Source of the DNA: Flavobacterium hercynium
GTDB taxonomy: Bacteria; Bacteroidota; Bacteroidia; Flavobacteriales; Flavobacteriaceae
Reading direction: 5' to 3'
Length of the DNA: 64,000 nt
NCBI RefSeq assembly: GCF_002217285.1
Contig: NZ_MUGW01000008.1
Coordinates: forward strand, 320,396-384,395
Below, piece by piece: positions 61,316 through 64,000 of this stretch. Position 1 is the first letter of the stretch. Every line of letters starts with the position of its first letter. Made by a program: the position numbers and the translations under genes. The notes beneath the pieces were generated by a model, which worked only from the letters and a program-made list of their open reading frames with translations, was not told the origin of the DNA and made no database searches.

Positions 61316-63586
61316 ATGAAAAAAAGATTTTTATCTGTTTTATTGCTATCGCTAATGCAATTTGTTTCTGCGCAAAATAAATTGTCATGGCAAGGATACT
61401 TTTCGTTTAACGAAATAAAAGATATTTCAGAAGGTTCGACAGCTATTTTTGCTGCTTCAGAGAATGCCGTGTTTACAAAAAACGCCACAACAAATGTGGT
61501 AAAAACCACCACCACAGTCGACGGACTTTCCGGACAGACGATTTCGGCTTTGTACCATAGCGAAACTTCAAAAAAAATGCTGGTGGGTTATGAAAATGGT
61601 TTAATGATTGTTGTGAATGAAAATGACGGAACCATCCTGAAAGTTGTTGATATTGTAAACAAACAATTGCCGCCAAATCAGAAGAAAATTAATCACTTTA
61701 TGGAGCAAAACGGATTGGTCTATGTTTCGTGTGATTTTGGAATAGTGCAGTTTAATTTGAATACTTCGCAATTTGGTGACACTTATTTTATTGGTGATAA
61801 CGGTGCTGAAATTAGTGTTAGACAAACAACTCTTTTTAATGGATTTATTTTTGCAGCCACGTCAAACGGAATTAGAAGAGCAAATAGTACCAATGCTAAT
61901 TTAGTCGATTTTAGTCAATGGACTTTAGTTAATGCAGGAGATTGGTCCAGTGTTCAGGCTTTAGATACGGAGCTTTTGGCTATCAATGCTTCCGGAAACA
62001 TTCATCGTTATAATTCAAATACATTTTTTGGATTTTTGCAGCTTTCGCAGCCTTCGGTCGATATGAGAGCTCGAAATGGCAGTCTGTTTGTAACAACGCC
62101 AAATGCGGTTTATGTTTATAACAATCAGATGGTGCTTACCCGTCAGATTTCAAATACTCAGATTTTAGATAATGCTCTAACGCTAACCTGTGCAAGCGCG
62201 GTCGGAGATGTGCTTTATATTGGAACAAAAGATAAAGGTCTTTTTTCTTCAACGCTTTCCGGAGGATCAGGTTTTCAAAACAATACGCCAAACGGACCTT
62301 TAAGAAATAATATTTTTGCATTGCAGTCTACCACAACTTCTTTATGGACAGTTTATGGAGATTACTCCGGAGCCTACAATCCTTATCCGAAAGACAGTTA
62401 TGGCGTAAGTAAATTTAGTTCGGCAGGATGGCTGAATATTCCGTATGAAGAAGTTCTAGGAGCAAAATCATTAGTTAGAATTGCAGTAGATCCAAAAAAT
62501 GAGAAAAACGTTTATATAGGATCGTATGATGCCGGATTGCTGAAGATTGAAAGTGAGGTTCCGACTAATTTGTACAGTACCTCCAATAGTTCTTTGAATG
62601 CCGTTCCCGGTACAAGAGATGTTTGGGTAAACGGGACAGTGTTTGATAATGCCGGAAATTTATGGATGAACAATAGTTTGGTAGATAACGGAATAAAAGT
62701 ACTTAAGCCAAATGGCGATTGGGAATCCTTTGCAACTAAAGGAATAATAAGCGACGTTTCAAAATGTCCTTTTGGAAGAATGTCTATTGATAAAAATGGA
62801 ACCAAATGGATGGCGACGTATAATAACGGAATTGTTGGGTTTAACGAAAAAGGAACGCTTTTCAAAAAAATAACAACAGGAGAAACCACAGGAAATTTAC
62901 CTATTTCAGATGCACGTGTTGCAACTCCGGATAACAATAACCAACTCTGGATAGGAACCACAAAAGGATTGCGTGTTTTGCCTAGTGTAAATAGCTTTTT
63001 AACAGATAGCCAGTTAAACACAAGATCAATTGTTATTGTTGAAGACGATTTAGCGCAGGAATTATTGTATGAGCAATTCATTACGGATATCGTAGTAGAC
63101 GGATCGAATAATAAATGGATTGGTACTGCGGATTCCGGAGTGTTTTTACTTTCTCCAAACGGACAAGAAACCAAGTATCATTTTACTATAAACAATTCGC
63201 CTTTACCTAGTAATGTCATTAATGATATAGATATTAATAGTGCAACGGGAGAAGTTTTTATTGCAACAGACAAAGGATTAGTTTCTTTTAAAGGAACATC
63301 GACTGCAGCAAATGAAAATTTAAACAACGTATATGTATATCCAAATCCGGTGCGTCCGCAGTTTTCAGGCACCGTAAAAATTGCCGGTTTGCTGGATAAA
63401 GCAAATGTAAAAATTGCAGATATTGAAGGGAACTTGGTTTTCGAAGCTATTTCGCAAGGAGGAACACTAGAATGGGATACAACCGCTTTTGGGCGTTATA
63501 AAGTGGCTTCAGGAGTTTACATGATTTTTATATCTGCTCAGGATGGCGGTGAAACCAAAGTCAAAAAAGTAATGATTATTAGATAA
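61316..63586 (+). CDS. porZ: PorZ-like type IX secretion system protein
   Basis: 756 residues. A signal peptide (FVSAQ) is followed by beta-propeller repeats (WQGYFSFNEIKDISEGSTAIFAASENAVF ... VYVSCDFGIVQFNL; later NIWVNGTVFDNAGNLWMNN and GTKWMATYNNGIVGF), as in PorZ, and by a C-terminal T9SS-type sorting-like domain (NVYVYPNPVRPQFSGTVKIAG ... GVYMIFISAQDGGETKVKKVMIIR). PorZ binds A-LPS and works with the attachment complex of the type IX system. A T9SS in Flavobacterium also supports gliding. No other T9SS gene lies in the window. Confidence 0.88.
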   Translation: MKKRFLSVLLLSLMQFVSAQNKLSWQGYFSFNEIKDISEGSTAIFAASENAVFTKNATTNVVKTTTTVDGLSGQTISALYHSETSKKMLVGYENGLMIVVNENDGTILKVVDIVNKQLPPNQKKINHFMEQNGLVYVSCDFGIVQFNLNTSQFGDTYFIGDNGAEISVRQTTLFNGFIFAATSNGIRRANSTNANLVDFSQWTLVNAGDWSSVQALDTELLAINASGNIHRYNSNTFFGFLQLSQPSVDMRARNGSLFVTTPNAVYVYNNQMVLTRQISNTQILDNALTLTCASAVGDVLYIGTKDKGLFSSTLSGGSGFQNNTPNGPLRNNIFALQSTTTSLWTVYGDYSGAYNPYPKDSYGVSKFSSAGWLNIPYEEVLGAKSLVRIAVDPKNEKNVYIGSYDAGLLKIESEVPTNLYSTSNSSLNAVPGTRDVWVNGTVFDNAGNLWMNNSLVDNGIKVLKPNGDWESFATKGIISDVSKCPFGRMSIDKNGTKWMATYNNGIVGFNEKGTLFKKITTGETTGNLPISDARVATPDNNNQLWIGTTKGLRVLPSVNSFLTDSQLNTRSIVIVEDDLAQELLYEQFITDIVVDGSNNKWIGTADSGVFLLSPNGQETKYHFTINNSPLPSNVINDIDINSATGEVFIATDKGLVSFKGTSTAANENLNNVYVYPNPVRPQFSGTVKIAGLLDKANVKIADIEGNLVFEAISQGGTLEWDTTAFGRYKVASGVYMIFISAQDGGETKVKKVMIIR

Positions 63587-63603
63587 TATTTGCTAAGCTG
63601 ATC

Positions 63604-64000
63604 ATGTATACTAAAAACTGTTTTGATTTTTTGAGATTCTTTTTTGCGGCAAATGTTGTGTTTTCACATCTTGGCGAGCTTTCTCAAAATGAAAACTTAT
63701 CTTTTTTGTCAAATTTCTTCAGTGCAATAATAGGCGTTAAAGGATTTTTTGTGATAAGCGGTTTTCTAGTTGCCAAAAGTTACGTCAATACCCCCTCTTT
63801 AAAACAATATTTTGTAAAAAGAGCTAAAAGAATTTTGCCTGCCTACGTTGTTGTAATTATACTCTCAACAATTATTTTAGCCTTCTTTAGTCGTTACAGT
63901 ATTGCTCAATATTTTTCAGATAGCGGAGTATATCAATATTTAGGGTGGAATTTGATTTTTTTAAATTTTATGCACCCTTGCTTACCGGGACTTTTCGAGA
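63604..64000 (+). CDS. Acyltransferase-3 family membrane protein, N-terminal part
   Basis: Open from ATG at 63604 to the window edge (132 residues). The start CFDFLRFFFAANVVFSHLGE, then IIGVKGFFVISGFLVAKSYV and YFVKRAKRILPAYVVVIILSTIIL, is the characteristic N-terminus of acyltransferase-3 (O-antigen acetylase-like) proteins, with the FFVISGFL helix and RxxRIxP motif. It would acylate a cell-surface sugar. It begins 17 bp after porZ. Confidence 0.88.
   Translation, partial: MYTKNCFDFLRFFFAANVVFSHLGELSQNENLSFLSNFFSAIIGVKGFFVISGFLVAKSYVNTPSLKQYFVKRAKRILPAYVVVIILSTIILAFFSRYSIAQYFSDSGVYQYLGWNLIFLNFMHPCLPGLFE

Overview
The window looks like a chromosome segment of a Flavobacterium-type bacterium (Bacteroidota, Flavobacteriaceae). 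Evidence: low GC, no Shine-Dalgarno-like starts, promoters of the TAnnTTTG -7 type, a Bat (aerotolerance) operon, a PorZ-like type IX secretion protein, a TonB-dependent receptor with a carboxypeptidase-like N-terminal domain, and many AT-rich intergenic 'word' repeats. I saw no rRNA, tRNA, CRISPR array, intact insertion sequence or prophage.

Region 1 (1-16540) is the most unusual part. After the tail of a LysR-type regulator comes a co-directional block of about 16 kb built around NAD+, ADP-ribose and RNA ends: an NrtR-like Nudix/winged-helix regulator, an M48-like zinc protease, a 1804-residue pseudokinase-helicase-nuclease-like-WGR protein, a short Prs-like PRPP synthetase, a small coiled-coil protein, a VWA protein, a divergent adenylosuccinate synthetase, a NADAR protein, an unassigned 137-residue protein, a macrodomain protein, the RNA 2'-phosphotransferase KptA, a PPP-type phosphatase, an ADP-ribosylglycohydrolase and a Nampt-like transferase. 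The block ends in a strong terminator. Two matching 21-bp palindromes (TTTGCGT-N7-AC(G/A)CAAA) flank the promoter in front of the Prs gene and are good operator candidates for the local NrtR. The block looks like a regulated NAD+-rebuilding and ADP-ribose/RNA-end repair system, possibly a stress or anti-phage module.

Region 2 (16869-25116, mostly minus) is housekeeping: yicC, a small exported protein, gmk and nadD, with a four-helix-bundle gene between gmk and nadD bracketed by long inverted repeats; then an ArsC/Spx-like protein, a DinB protein, an RlpA-like protein, a small membrane protein and a TonB-dependent receptor.

Region 3 (25117-40661) carries pgi, two exported proteins of unknown role, an M23 peptidase, tryptophan 2,3-dioxygenase, a DUF3108 protein, a candidate small RNA, hppD and hmgA (tyrosine catabolism), a patatin/beta-barrel protein, uvrC, an M14-like peptidase/deacylase, 5-formyltetrahydrofolate cyclo-ligase and a 50-residue membrane protein.

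Region 4 (40662-51794) has a VWA lipoprotein converging on the Bat operon (moxR, DUF58, a 543-residue membrane protein, batA, batB, batC, batD, batE).

Region 5 (52018-64000) holds an aldo/keto reductase, a GNAT acetyltransferase, an SDR enzyme, an AlbA_2-type protein, an orphan Imm17-like gene between two identical 51-bp direct repeats, a DUF3298-like lipoprotein, a cystathionine gamma-synthase/lyase, an outer-membrane protein, glutamate dehydrogenase, PorZ and the start of an acyltransferase-3 membrane protein.
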